Below, one piece after another: positions 9,266-17,566 of a stretch of 64,000 bases of DNA. The number at the start of each line of letters is the position of its first letter. Position 1 is the first letter of the stretch. The translations under genes were made by a program, and so were the position numbers. The notes below the pieces were generated by a model that was given only the letters and a program-made list of their open reading frames with translations, made no database searches and was not told the origin of the DNA. Origin of the DNA: Sporolactobacillus laevolacticus DSM 442 (lineage in GTDB: Bacteria; Bacillota; Bacilli; Bacillales; Sporolactobacillaceae); contig NZ_AWTC01000002.1 of NCBI RefSeq assembly GCF_000497245.1, positions 124,001-188,000 of the forward strand, written 5' to 3'.

Positions 9266-10458
9266 TCGTTCCCACTCATTTCAAATAATCCGGCAAGCGC
9301 ATCGCAGATCTTCTCAGCTACTCGTTTCTTCGGCATGCGTTCAAATGCTTGTTTTTTCCCGCTTGAAAAGTACAAAGTTATCTTGTTTGTATCATTTCCG
9401 AAACCATCGGATGCATGATTGGCAACCAACAAATCAAGGTGTTTCTTTTCCAGTTTTTTCAGAGCATTTTCTTCAAGGTGATCGGTTTCAGCTGCAAAGC
9501 CCACAAGCAGTTGATTTTTTTTCATTTTGCCAAGTTCCAGCAGAATATCTGGATTACGCACCATTGTCACTGTCAGTTGTCCATCTGTTTTTTTTATTTT
9601 GCTTGAACTGATCGTTTCCGGGCGATAATCGGCCACTGCCGCTGCTTTAATCACTGCATCAGCCTCTTCATAATGTTTCAAGACTTCATCATACATATCA
9701 CGAGCTGATCGAACATGAACCGTTTTTATCCCACTAGGACTTTCCAGCGAAGCACCGGTCACGAGTGTTACAATCGCTCCCGCGCGACGTGCCGCTTCAG
9801 CGATCGCGTAGCCCATTTTACCGCTTGAATGATTGCTCAAAAAGCGAATTGGATCAAGCGCTTCTTTAGTCGGCCCCGCTGTTACCAGTATTTTTTTCCC
9901 TTTTAAAGGACTCGGGGTAAAATAAACATCAGCTTCACGTACAATTTCTTCAGGCTCGGTCATTCGTCCCGACCCTGTCCAGCCGCAGGCAAGATGTCCT
10001 TCGACCGGACCGATCAATCGATAGCCATAACTTTCGAGCGTGCGCAAATTTTGCTGGACGGCTGGATGACCGTACATATTAACATTCATTGCCGGAGCGA
10101 TCCATACCGGAGCGCGCGTTGCAAGCACGGAAGTCGTCAGCATATCGTCCGCCATTCCTGAAGCTAACTTTGCGATTGTATTTGCCGTTGCCGGAGCTAC
10201 GATCACAAGATCTGCCTGATCCGCCAAGTCAATATGAGCGATCTGTCCTTCCTTCTCATCAATAATTACACGGTCAAAGACTTGATGTCTTGTTAGCGCC
10301 TGAAAAGTGGCTGCACCTACAAAGTGTTTTGCCGCTTCTGTCATTAGAACATGAACGTCCGCCCCGGATTTCACCAGAAGGCTCGCGAGATCTGCGGCTT
10401 TGTATGCAGCGATTCCGCCTGTCACGCCAAGCAGGATTTTCTTCCCTTTCAGTGTCAT
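9262..10458 (-). CDS. coaBC: Bifunctional phosphopantothenoylcysteine decarboxylase / synthase
   Basis: 398 residues for two coenzyme A steps: CoaC (N-terminal flavoprotein, about 1-185) and CoaB (C-terminal CTP-dependent ligase). Motifs: GVTGGIAAYK (FMN binding), the CoaC loop APAMNVNMY, the active-site region LACGWTGSGRM, then GPTKEALDPIRFLSNHSSGKMG at the start of CoaB. The ATG at 10456-10458 has an AAGGAAGTG SD; a GTG three codons upstream is less well placed. A terminator separates it from rpoZ, so it probably has its own promoter in 10468-10575, where TTGACA occurs but I see no convincing -10 partner. Confidence 0.95.
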   Translation of the reverse strand: MTLKGKKILLGVTGGIAAYKAADLASLLVKSGADVHVLMTEAAKHFVGAATFQALTRHQVFDRVIIDEKEGQIAHIDLADQADLVIVAPATANTIAKLASGMADDMLTTSVLATRAPVWIAPAMNVNMYGHPAVQQNLRTLESYGYRLIGPVEGHLACGWTGSGRMTEPEEIVREADVYFTPSPLKGKKILVTAGPTKEALDPIRFLSNHSSGKMGYAIAEAARRAGAIVTLVTGASLESPSGIKTVHVRSARDMYDEVLKHYEEADAVIKAAAVADYRPETISSSKIKKTDGQLTVTMVRNPDILLELGKMKKNQLLVGFAAETDHLEENALKKLEKKHLDLLVANHASDGFGNDTNKITLYFSSGKKQAFERMPKKRVAEKICDALAGLFEMSGNE

Positions 10459-10575
10459 AAAGATCACTTCCTTAGATTTATAAGACCATCTATCTCTTAG
10501 ATGAAGCTTACTGTTATCCTCTAATTACGTCAAAATATATCGCTTTGTGTCAAACAGCAATGTAATCTTTGTATA

Positions 10576-10607
10576 CAAAAAGCAACAACCTGATCATAGG
10601 TTGTTGC
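10576..10607 (-). terminator. Rho-independent terminator after rpoZ
   Basis: The minus-strand stem GCAACAACC / GGTTGTTGC (10582-10590 with 10599-10607) is perfect over nine pairs and is followed by TTTTTG. It ends the gmk-rpoZ transcript ahead of coaBC. Confidence 0.85.
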
Positions 10608-10628
10608 CGTGACGTGCTTTCATGGTCA

Positions 10629-10826
10629 TCAATGTTTGTAAGATAGAAGACCTGCATTGACTTCTTCCAAAGCCTGGCCAACCTCTTTCACCGAACGCGG
10701 ATGTTCGACCATCAAATGGCCTGAGCCGTCTTGCAACTGGCGAGCTCGCTTCGCTGAGAGAGTCACCAGTGTGTAGGTTGAATTTACTTTTTCAAGCAGA
10801 TTGTCAATAGACGGATAGATCATCAT
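10629..10826 (-). CDS. rpoZ: RNA polymerase omega subunit
   Basis: 65 residues. The omega subunit aids assembly and stability of RNA polymerase. The family motif YPSIDNLL...[13 protein letters not shown] spans the first 31 residues, and the C-terminus [14 protein letters not shown] matches Firmicute omega. Two adjacent ATGs occur; the first overlaps the gmk stop (ATGA) and lies about ten bases after AAGGAG. A start at the second ATG is equally plausible. Confidence 0.94.
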   Translation of the reverse strand: MMIYPSIDNLLEKVNSTYTLVTLSAKRARQLQDGSGHLMVEHPRSVKEVGQALEEVNAGLLSYKH

Positions 10827-11446
10827 TGTCCGTCAGCTCCTTCCAAATTTGTATATTTTTCAATCAGCCGATCAACTCTGCAATGTTCGGCGAGCACGAT
10901 CGCTTCGATCCGATCACAAGCTTTCTCAACCTGATCGTTTTCCACAACATAATTATAATTCTGCATTAATTCCATTTCTGATTTGGCAACCGTCATACGG
11001 CTTTCAATCAGATCGGCCGTTTCTGTACCGCGTCCGATAATCCTTTTCTTTAACTCCATTAGGTTTGGTGGAGCAAGAAAAATGAACAGAGCCTCCGGAA
11101 AACGGCGCTTTACTTGAAGTGCTCCCTGTACTTCAATTTCCAGTATAACATCCTGTCCTTCGTCAAGTGTTTTCCGAACGTAATCAGTCGGCGTTCCATA
11201 ACAGTTGCCGACATACTCCGCCCACTCTAACAGTTTCTCTTGTCTGATCATTTGCTGAAACTGATCGCGCGTTTTAAAAAAGTAATGAACACCATCAATT
11301 TCGCCTTCTCTTGGTTTTCTCGTGGTCACTGAGATGGAGTATTGCAACTGTGTGCCGCGACTCCTAAGCGCTTTGCACACCGTGCCCTTTCCAACACCGG
11401 AAGGTCCGGAAAGAACCACCAGCAAACCCTTTTCCTTAAAACTCAT
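10823..11446 (-). CDS. gmk: Guanylate kinase
   Basis: 207 residues. It converts GMP to GDP. P-loop [11 protein letters not shown] lies near residues 13-23, with the GMP-binding [19 protein letters not shown] segment and lid residues after it. I use the ATG giving [14 protein letters not shown], which matches the family N-terminus; an ATG nine codons upstream has no SD. The gene is 38 bases downstream of yicC. The DUF370 gene remA, usually between yicC and gmk in Firmicutes, is absent. Confidence 0.95.
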   Translation of the reverse strand: MSFKEKGLLVVLSGPSGVGKGTVCKALRSRGTQLQYSISVTTRKPREGEIDGVHYFFKTRDQFQQMIRQEKLLEWAEYVGNCYGTPTDYVRKTLDEGQDVILEIEVQGALQVKRRFPEALFIFLAPPNLMELKKRIIGRGTETADLIESRMTVAKSEMELMQNYNYVVENDQVEKACDRIEAIVLAEHCRVDRLIEKYTNLEGADGQ

Positions 11447-11484
11447 CACTTTGCCCCCAACTATTCCGCTCATCGATTAAACAT

Positions 11485-12372
11485 CTATTCTACATTTTGC
11501 ACTTGTTCACGCAATTTTTCAATCTCGCTCTTGACCAAGACCACAAAACGGCTTACTTCTGCATGATTTCCTTTTGATCCGATCGTATTCATCTCACGGT
11601 TCATTTCCTGAATTAAAAAGTCAAGCCTGCGGCCAACCGGATCATCTTGCCCATCTTCTAGAAAACCTCTAAATTGGGTCAAATGACTTTTCATCCTTGT
11701 CAATTCCTCATCAACAGCAGATTTATTGGCGAACAAAGCAATCTCATTCATGAGTCGATCTTCATCGATTGCCTGATGTTGCTCTAGAAAATCGCTGACC
11801 GCATCGCGCAATTTATGTTCGAAATGGGTGCGAACCTCAGGCATGAATGCTTCCAGATTTCTTACTTCCAACCGGATGCATCCCGCTTTTTCCATAAGAT
11901 CCCGCCTGAGCGCTTCGCCTTCCTTTTCACGCATTGTCTTCAATTGAACACACGCGCCGCGCACTGTCTCAAGTACGAGCGGTTCAACTGTTCTTGCCGA
12001 CAGGCTGTCCGCATCACGAAGCGAAAAAACACCTGGAAGCTGAAGTATAGAACTAATATCCAGTATCTGAGCGCCGCTGCGTTTTTGAATTTCTTGGGCT
12101 GCGCTTATATACTGATCGACTACGGACCAATTTGTTTCAATTTGAGGGTTGAACGCTTCACTGCCTTCAACAGAAAGAAATAGAGAAACCGATCCTCTTT
12201 TTACAAAGGAATGGACGATCTCCCTGATCTGATCTTCCAGATAAATCAATGGTTTCGGGCAGTTCAATGAAAAATCGAAAAACCGGTGATTGACAGATTT
12301 AAGTTCAACACGCACATGCGTCTTGCCTGCATTTTGTGAAAACATGCCGAAACCGGTCATGCTCTTCATCAT
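11485..12372 (-). CDS. yicC: YicC/YloC family endoribonuclease
   Basis: 295 residues. Family hallmarks are the N-terminal KSMTGFG motif, the ELKSVNHRFFD segment and a C-terminal region RRLDFLIQEMNREMNTIGSK with conserved Arg, Glu and Asn. YicC proteins are reported to be RNases that act on structured small RNAs, and in B. subtilis this gene is yloC. The first of two tandem ATGs after GGAAGTG is chosen. It stands between rqcH and gmk as in B. subtilis, though yloB and remA are missing around it. Confidence 0.92.
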   Translation of the reverse strand: MMKSMTGFGMFSQNAGKTHVRVELKSVNHRFFDFSLNCPKPLIYLEDQIREIVHSFVKRGSVSLFLSVEGSEAFNPQIETNWSVVDQYISAAQEIQKRSGAQILDISSILQLPGVFSLRDADSLSARTVEPLVLETVRGACVQLKTMREKEGEALRRDLMEKAGCIRLEVRNLEAFMPEVRTHFEHKLRDAVSDFLEQHQAIDEDRLMNEIALFANKSAVDEELTRMKSHLTQFRGFLEDGQDDPVGRRLDFLIQEMNREMNTIGSKGNHAEVSRFVVLVKSEIEKLREQVQNVE

Positions 12373-12462
12373 CCAATCACTTCCACTTTCCCATTTTAAA
12401 CAATTGTATAGAGGTGAAGCAAGTGTCCACGGCAAATAAATTACCGATACAGAATAATATAG

Positions 12463-14193
12463 TCATCCGTTCGCGTGCGTCTGCGGCTTTTCTCTCATTT
12501 TTAAAATATGTGATTCATCCGGCGTAACATAAAGTGTTTTCTGATCAGTATAAATGACAAAACCAGGTTTTGCGCCGCTTGGCTTCTTCACGTACTTTAC
12601 CTTTGTATAATCCACGGGAACGCCACTCCCCATCCGTGACTTGCTGAAAAAAGCTGCAAGAGTTGCTGCTTCTTTCAAGGTTTGCTCGCTCGGATCTTGA
12701 GAACGAATGATGACATGCGAACCCGGAATATTTTTTGTGTGCAGCCAGATTTCTTCACGTGCCGCTGCTTTTGTCGTCAAGTAATCATTCTGCTTATTAT
12801 TCTTACCCACCAAAATTAACGTGCCATCTGCAGCGTAATATTGATCAATAACAAGCTTGTTCTTCTTCTTTTTATCCTTGCCTGAGCGTTTTCTTCTGAG
12901 GTATCCACCTTCTTCCAGCTCTTCACGAATCTCTTCGATGTCCTTTAGAGAAGCGGACTCCACTTGCTGCGTCAGGCTTTCAAAATACACAATTTCCTGC
13001 AGAGTCTGTTCGACTTGCTCGCCGACCACACGTTTCGCAGTCTTCGCTTTGCTATACTTTTTAAAATAGGCCTGCGCATTTTCTGACGGTGTTCGATTTG
13101 GATTTAGCGCAATCGTAACGGTCGACTGATTTTCATCATAATAATTAACAACATCAACTGTGAGGGCCCCACGCTTAAACTGATGCATACTTGCCGTCAA
13201 TAGTTCGCCTTTCAGGCGGTATTTGTCGGCATCCTCCGCATCCTTTAGCGTTTTTTCCAGTTTCTTAAGTTTCACTTTATTTTTCTTTAATTCTAATGCG
13301 ATAAAGTGGCTCAGGTCGCCTGCTTTTTGCTTGACCGCGTCCGTCTGTGACTTAACGGCATAAAAGTGGTCAAGCATCTGATGTACATCTGGAAACGTCT
13401 CGCTTTTTCCTGACTGATGTGTCAGTTCCAGCACATGAAAATCATCTTTCCCATTCTTTTTGTAGATAATCGTCGGATGATAATCTAGCTTCTTAATCTC
13501 CGACTGGATCTGCTCAAATGCGCGTGCAATCGCTTCCTGATGCGGAAGACCGGCTCGATGAACAATTTCCATGCTAATCTGAGGCGAGAATCCGATAACG
13601 GCATCAACGATCTGCCGGTCAATACGTCCAGCATTCCATTCAATACGTCTGACCAAATCCTGAGCAGTCATCTCAAGTGGATTGAGCTTGCCTTGATCCG
13701 GCGGTGAGACATAGAGTTCGCCAGGAAGGACTGTGCGGTAACGATTGACGGCAGGTGTCAGATGTTTCATGCTGTCTATGATCCGGCCACTCGCTTTATC
13801 TGTCAAGATTATATTGCTGTGCCTGCTCATCAGCTCAATAATCAACTGCTTTTGGGTCAAATCGCCTAATTCATTACGCGAGCGCAGGTCAATATGGACA
13901 ATCCGTTCAAAGCCCACCTGAGCAATTGCATCAATCACGCTGCCTTCCAAATGCTTGCGTAGAAGCATACAGAACATCGGAGGTTCCTGCGGATTTCCTT
14001 CCGTCTCTTCGGTCAAATGCAATCGAGCGAACGCTGCATTAATTGAAATCACCAGTTTTCCTCGTGCGCTACGCGAACGCAGATGAAAAACAAGATCTGT
14101 TGGCGTCGGCTGGTATATTTTTGCAACCCGTCCGCCGACAAAGTCTTGCAAACTTTGAACAGCGGCATGGGTGACAATGCCATCATAAGACAT
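12463..14193 (-). CDS. rqcH: Ribosome quality control factor RqcH (NEMF family, FbpA-like)
   Basis: 576 residues. RqcH binds obstructed 50S subunits and recruits tRNA-Ala to add C-terminal alanine tails. NFACT-N begins MSYDGIVTHA; a central coiled coil (about 280-420) is rich in Lys and Glu; the NFACT-R domain follows, with EIWLHTKNIPGSHVIIRS. The ATG at 14191-14193 has a GAGGGATG SD. Upstream in-frame codons run through a terminator-like hairpin and are rejected. YlmH, an S4 protein linked to the same pathway, is also encoded in this window. Confidence 0.95.
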   Translation of the reverse strand: MSYDGIVTHAAVQSLQDFVGGRVAKIYQPTPTDLVFHLRSRSARGKLVISINAAFARLHLTEETEGNPQEPPMFCMLLRKHLEGSVIDAIAQVGFERIVHIDLRSRNELGDLTQKQLIIELMSRHSNIILTDKASGRIIDSMKHLTPAVNRYRTVLPGELYVSPPDQGKLNPLEMTAQDLVRRIEWNAGRIDRQIVDAVIGFSPQISMEIVHRAGLPHQEAIARAFEQIQSEIKKLDYHPTIIYKKNGKDDFHVLELTHQSGKSETFPDVHQMLDHFYAVKSQTDAVKQKAGDLSHFIALELKKNKVKLKKLEKTLKDAEDADKYRLKGELLTASMHQFKRGALTVDVVNYYDENQSTVTIALNPNRTPSENAQAYFKKYSKAKTAKRVVGEQVEQTLQEIVYFESLTQQVESASLKDIEEIREELEEGGYLRRKRSGKDKKKKNKLVIDQYYAADGTLILVGKNNKQNDYLTTKAAAREEIWLHTKNIPGSHVIIRSQDPSEQTLKEAATLAAFFSKSRMGSGVPVDYTKVKYVKKPSGAKPGFVIYTDQKTLYVTPDESHILKMREKPQTHANG

Positions 14194-14211
14194 TGCACAT
14201 CCCTCACTTCC

Positions 14212-14242
14212 AAAAAAAGCGGGCATCAGCTGCTCGCTTTTT
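14212..14242 (-). terminator. Terminator or attenuator hairpin in the rqcH leader
   Basis: The minus-strand stem AAAAAGCG / CGCTTTTT has an inner GC/GC step across one mismatch and runs into seven T. It could terminate the upstream two-component operon. However, a promoter-like sequence lies between that operon and the hairpin, and the U-tract ends only about 19 bases before the rqcH ATG. It would therefore also attenuate rqcH. Confidence 0.65.
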
Positions 14243-14268
14243 CAACTTCCGATTAAATATCGAATTCT

Positions 14269-14298
14269 ATTGTCTCACTCTATTAAGGTCTCCGTCAA
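14269..14298 (-). promoter_or_regulatory. Candidate promoter of rqcH
   Basis: TTGACG (14293-14298) and GACAAT (14269-14274) on the minus strand are separated by 18 bases. Predicted transcription would begin near 14262, upstream of the hairpin at 14212-14242. Confidence 0.4.
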
Positions 14299-14318
14299 GA
14301 AAGACTGCTTTAAGAGGA

Positions 14319-14462
14319 TGTTCGAAAAGTCCGGGAAAAATTACCGGCGAATCTCTGCGTCAACTTGCTTTTCCTCTCCTCACGTATTATTCTCATACGC
14401 TCCGGTGTTCAAAGCTGCGTTTCCTTGATCTTCTTGGTTCTTTTTGTCCTCCTTTTCGAACA
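14319..14462. repeat. 144-bp intergenic repeat with 11-bp TGTTCGAAAAG terminal inverted repeats
   Basis: Perfect 11-base inverted ends: TGTTCGAAAAG (14319-14329) and CTTTTCGAACA (14452-14462). The interior has further partial pairings, for example around CCGG near 14331-14346 and 14401-14404. No ORF is convincing. The first eight end bases equal those of the element at 6795-6837. I recall similar TTCGAA-ended intergenic repeats in Bacillales genomes; that is memory, not a search. Together with the promoter and hairpin above it accounts for the stretch between HK and rqcH. Confidence 0.65.
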
Positions 14463-14492
14463 AACTTAAAAAAGCTCATCTCTTGATTTCTT

Positions 14493-16703
14493 TTACAAAA
14501 CCGGAAGTTTAATCGTTACTTTGAACAGATCACCATCTAAATCAATGAGAAACATGCCATCATGAAGGTCAATGATTGATTTGGCAATGGCAAGGCCAAG
14601 ACCCGAACCTTCCGTATGTCTTGACGCATCCCCACGCTTAAACCGTTCAAATAATTCATCAACATTGGCGCCAAGTTCATATTTTGTAATATTTTTAAAC
14701 GTCACAATCGCTTCGCCATTCTCCACATCCATTGCTATATATACCCTCGTGCCTTCCATTGAATATTTAAGAATATTTCCGATCAGGTTATCAAAAACGC
14801 GCCATAATTTTTGCCCGTCACCGAACACATTGATTGCTGTATCAGGTGATTTAACACGAAAATCAAGCTGCGCTTGTTGTATCGTTTCATCATATTCAGC
14901 TAGTGATTGTTTCAATAATTCATTCAGATTCACTTTTGTCTTATTCAGCTCAATCGCGCCGCTCGCCATTTTTGACACTTCGAATAAATCATCAATTAAT
15001 CGTTTCAAACGTTTCGCTTTGCGGTCAATGATTGACAGATAGTCCTGGCGCTCAGCTTCAGTAACATCTGATTTCTTCAACAAATCATTGTACATAATGA
15101 TTGAGGTCAGCGGTGTGCGCAAATCATGGCTGACATTAGTAATGAGTTCCGTTTTCAATCGTTCGCTTTTCAATTGAGCGTTTCGCGATGTTTTTACACC
15201 ATGTTTCAATGTATTCAACGATTGGGAAAGACGGCTCAGCGCGCCTCTGCCATGCTCCGGAAGAGCCGGAAGATCCTGCCCGGCAGCTGCGGATTCCGCA
15301 TGGAGGATGATTTGGTTAAGCGATGTAACGCGTCTCAAAGTTATCCACAGTAATGGAAGAGCTGTGAACATTAAGAATACGAAAGCCAATGCAAAGCTGC
15401 CATTCACTGTAAAAAGTGGTGCGGACATTCCTAGGAAAAAGATTAATGCAAACACAACAAGCATTTTCAAGCCCAGAAATGGAGCAACGAAAAGATTGCT
15501 CAAAATTACTCCGGTCTGCATGAAGATGCTTTGCTTCCAGCATTCTGTGCGTTTCACAGGGTCACGAAACAGGTCAATCAACCACTGAACTTGATACAAA
15601 AGTGTGATCACCGCACATAGAATTCCAAGCACAAAAATCGCGAGTCCTCTACGTGAATCAAACATGCCTAGCGCAGGATGATAATAACCGGAAACATAAC
15701 CATTTATTTGTACTCTTGTAAGAACATCAACAAAAATCAATAGTTCTACTGTGAAAATGAACAGCCTGCTCTCAATCGGTACACACGCGTATACCTTTTT
15801 TATTTTTTCAAATCCAGCGAGATAAAAAATGGATTTCTTCCATCCGAGATACACCCCTCCGGCAATAAATGCAACTGCCAGTGCAAGAACGATAAAACTG
15901 ATGATTTTGGTTGTGACAAAACCTTGATAATCTGCTTCGGGACCTAGTTTATCTAGTGACGTGTTCTTTTCAATATAGATCCGTCCGGAATAATCACTCG
16001 CGGAAAGGTAAAGTACTCGATCAACAATTTTATTGTTACTATTAATAGAACGACCGGTTGAAAGTGAATGAAGCGTTTTTTCAAAGCGCTTAGGGATCTG
16101 TTTGTTCTTACTTTTTTGCTCTGCAGATGGAACATTGGTAACGACATCACCGGTTTTCTTATTTACAAAATGATAATAAAAAACCGATGCCAACTGATTA
16201 AAACTCTCTTGTTCATAGGTTATCGTGCCACTATAGTATTTTTTCATATACGCAACACGTTCACTGCGGACCTGCTTGATGACATGCGAATCACTCTTAA
16301 AATTCAGCTCGACTGCCTTTATTTTTTGATCCCGCTCTTTTTTATAATAAGCAGCAACCTTCTTATCCTTGACGTCTTCTGCCTTGGCAATAGCATTTTC
16401 ATATTGACTCCGAACATTAGCCAGTTGCTTCGGCAAATCCCCGTAACGATAACGGAACTCATTAATATCACTAGAAGTGACCGGAAGCTGTTTCACCTCA
16501 TTTAGCGAAGGATGGTTCAGTTTAGCAACAATTAGACTGTATTGAAACTGATAATAGGCGTTTTTAAAGCCCTCGGATTTTTCGAAACTACCGAACAAAT
16601 AAGACTGAAAGGCTGAGAGGACAAGTAGTAAAAGTGACAAACCAATGATCATCATCCATGAAATAAACTTTGCCGCCGAATTATTTTTCAATTTTGTAGC
16701 CAA
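14493..16703 (-). CDS. Multi-pass membrane sensor histidine kinase (VanS-like)
   Basis: 736 residues. TM1 at about 17-38 is followed by a roughly 220-residue extracytoplasmic domain, predicted from its position, which is rich in Lys, Tyr and Asn. At least five more hydrophobic segments follow (about 265-455). The cytoplasmic kinase has the H-box NVSHDLRTPLTS (about 527-538), N-box DNLIGN, and GSGLGLAIAKSI. The extra membrane segments between sensor domain and kinase are more than a standard VanS carries. The TTG start overlaps the regulator stop by 23 bases; the start is uncertain because no SD is well spaced. The ligand is unknown; divergence from an RDD/PadR operon suggests an envelope stress role (inference). 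Confidence 0.85.
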   Translation of the reverse strand: MATKLKNNSAAKFISWMMIIGLSLLLLVLSAFQSYLFGSFEKSEGFKNAYYQFQYSLIVAKLNHPSLNEVKQLPVTSSDINEFRYRYGDLPKQLANVRSQYENAIAKAEDVKDKKVAAYYKKERDQKIKAVELNFKSDSHVIKQVRSERVAYMKKYYSGTITYEQESFNQLASVFYYHFVNKKTGDVVTNVPSAEQKSKNKQIPKRFEKTLHSLSTGRSINSNNKIVDRVLYLSASDYSGRIYIEKNTSLDKLGPEADYQGFVTTKIISFIVLALAVAFIAGGVYLGWKKSIFYLAGFEKIKKVYACVPIESRLFIFTVELLIFVDVLTRVQINGYVSGYYHPALGMFDSRRGLAIFVLGILCAVITLLYQVQWLIDLFRDPVKRTECWKQSIFMQTGVILSNLFVAPFLGLKMLVVFALIFFLGMSAPLFTVNGSFALAFVFLMFTALPLLWITLRRVTSLNQIILHAESAAAGQDLPALPEHGRGALSRLSQSLNTLKHGVKTSRNAQLKSERLKTELITNVSHDLRTPLTSIIMYNDLLKKSDVTEAERQDYLSIIDRKAKRLKRLIDDLFEVSKMASGAIELNKTKVNLNELLKQSLAEYDETIQQAQLDFRVKSPDTAINVFGDGQKLWRVFDNLIGNILKYSMEGTRVYIAMDVENGEAIVTFKNITKYELGANVDELFERFKRGDASRHTEGSGLGLAIAKSIIDLHDGMFLIDLDGDLFKVTIKLPVL

Positions 16704-17373
16704 TGCCCCACACCACCTTCAGGTACCTTGGATTCTTAGGATCAATTTCGATTTTTTCGCGAATCTTGCGAATATGTACGGCAACGGTATTCTCTGCATT
16801 ATAGCTCGGTTCTTGCCAAACACGTTCATAGATTTCATGAATAGAAAAGACGCGTCCGGCATGACGCATCAGCAAATCGATAATCCTGTACTCAATGGGT
16901 GTCAGACGAACCGGCTCTCCATTTACCAGCACACGTTTTTCTGCCTGTTCAAGAACAAGCCCATTCAGATCAATGATCTCATTCTTTCCTTCATAAGTAC
17001 CAAGCGTGACATAACGGCGCAACTGCGACTTCACCCGCGCTACAAGCTCTAAAGGATTAAACGGTTTTGTCACATAGTCATCTGCGCCGACTTGTAACCC
17101 GAGAATCTTGTCCATGTCTTCGCTCTTCGCACTGATCATGATAATCGGAATGTTCTTTTGTTCACGTATTTTAAAGGTCGTTTGAATACCATCCATATGC
17201 GGCATCATGATATCGAGAAGAATCAAATGCACCGTTTGGCAGCGCAATACGTCAATTGCCTCTAGTCCATCCTCCGCTTTCAATACCTTAATGCCTTCAT
17301 TTTTTAAATAGATGCCAATGACATCTCGAATCTCTTTATCATCGTCAACAACAAGCACGTTGTAGTTTTCCAC
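16681..17373 (-). CDS. OmpR/PhoB-family response regulator (VanR-like)
   Basis: 230 residues. The receiver domain has acidic pocket DDD (about 9-11), the phosphoacceptor Asp in LLDIMMPHMDG, the Ser of MISAK and Lys of VTKPFNP. The winged-helix output domain contains LTPIEYRIIDLL and the ending AVHIRKIREKIEIDPKNPRYLKVVWGIGYK written here in parts: AVHIRKIREKIE, then VVWGIGYKIE, typical of VanR-like regulators. I choose the GTG that follows GGAG by six bases; another GTG lies two codons upstream. It is transcribed away from the HAAS/RDD gene and coupled to the kinase. Confidence 0.9.
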   Translation of the reverse strand: MENYNVLVVDDDKEIRDVIGIYLKNEGIKVLKAEDGLEAIDVLRCQTVHLILLDIMMPHMDGIQTTFKIREQKNIPIIMISAKSEDMDKILGLQVGADDYVTKPFNPLELVARVKSQLRRYVTLGTYEGKNEIIDLNGLVLEQAEKRVLVNGEPVRLTPIEYRIIDLLMRHAGRVFSIHEIYERVWQEPSYNAENTVAVHIRKIREKIEIDPKNPRYLKVVWGIGYKIEK

Positions 17374-17412
17374 ACACACCTCTCCCTGCCAATCAAAAAA
17401 CTTACTCTAATT

Positions 17413-17442
17413 ATTGTAAAGGCAGCATCTTAAAAAAGACAA
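17413..17442 (-). promoter_or_regulatory. Candidate promoter of the two-component operon
   Basis: TTGTCT (17437-17442) and TACAAT (17413-17418) on the minus strand, 18 bases apart, about 40 bases before the regulator start. Confidence 0.5.
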
Positions 17443-17458
17443 ACAGAAAATATGAAGG

Positions 17459-17472
17459 ATTTCTTAAGAAAT
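17459..17472. promoter_or_regulatory. 14-bp perfect palindrome upstream of the response-regulator promoter
   Basis: ATTTCTTAAGAAAT is a perfect palindrome 16 bases upstream of the -35 of the regulator operon. It is a reasonable position for an activator site, possibly for the response regulator itself (inference). Confidence 0.4.
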
Positions 17473-17497
17473 TCATCTAGTAAGCGATCGTCCGCTA

Positions 17498-17544
17498 TTG
17501 CTTATTAAACAGTAGTATGTCATAATACTACTGTTTAATAAGCA
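17498..17544 (+). promoter_or_regulatory. Promoter embedded in a 46-bp palindromic operator (candidate PadR site)
   Basis: Two perfect 20-base arms (17499-17518 and 17525-17544) surround a six-base spacer. The arms contain AGTAGTAT and ATACTACT. TTGCTT (17498-17503) and CATAAT (17521-17526), 17 bases apart, form a promoter lying inside the palindrome. A repressor bound here would occlude RNA polymerase. The second gene of the operon encodes a PadR regulator, so autoregulation is the natural inference. Confidence 0.65.
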
Positions 17545-17566
17545 GTAATGAGAGGGATGAGTTATA

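Noticed and set aside
14193-14486. 97-codon plus-strand frame across the 144-bp repeat
   Set aside because: It reads through an inverted repeat and a terminator-like hairpin and has no SD or recognisable domain.
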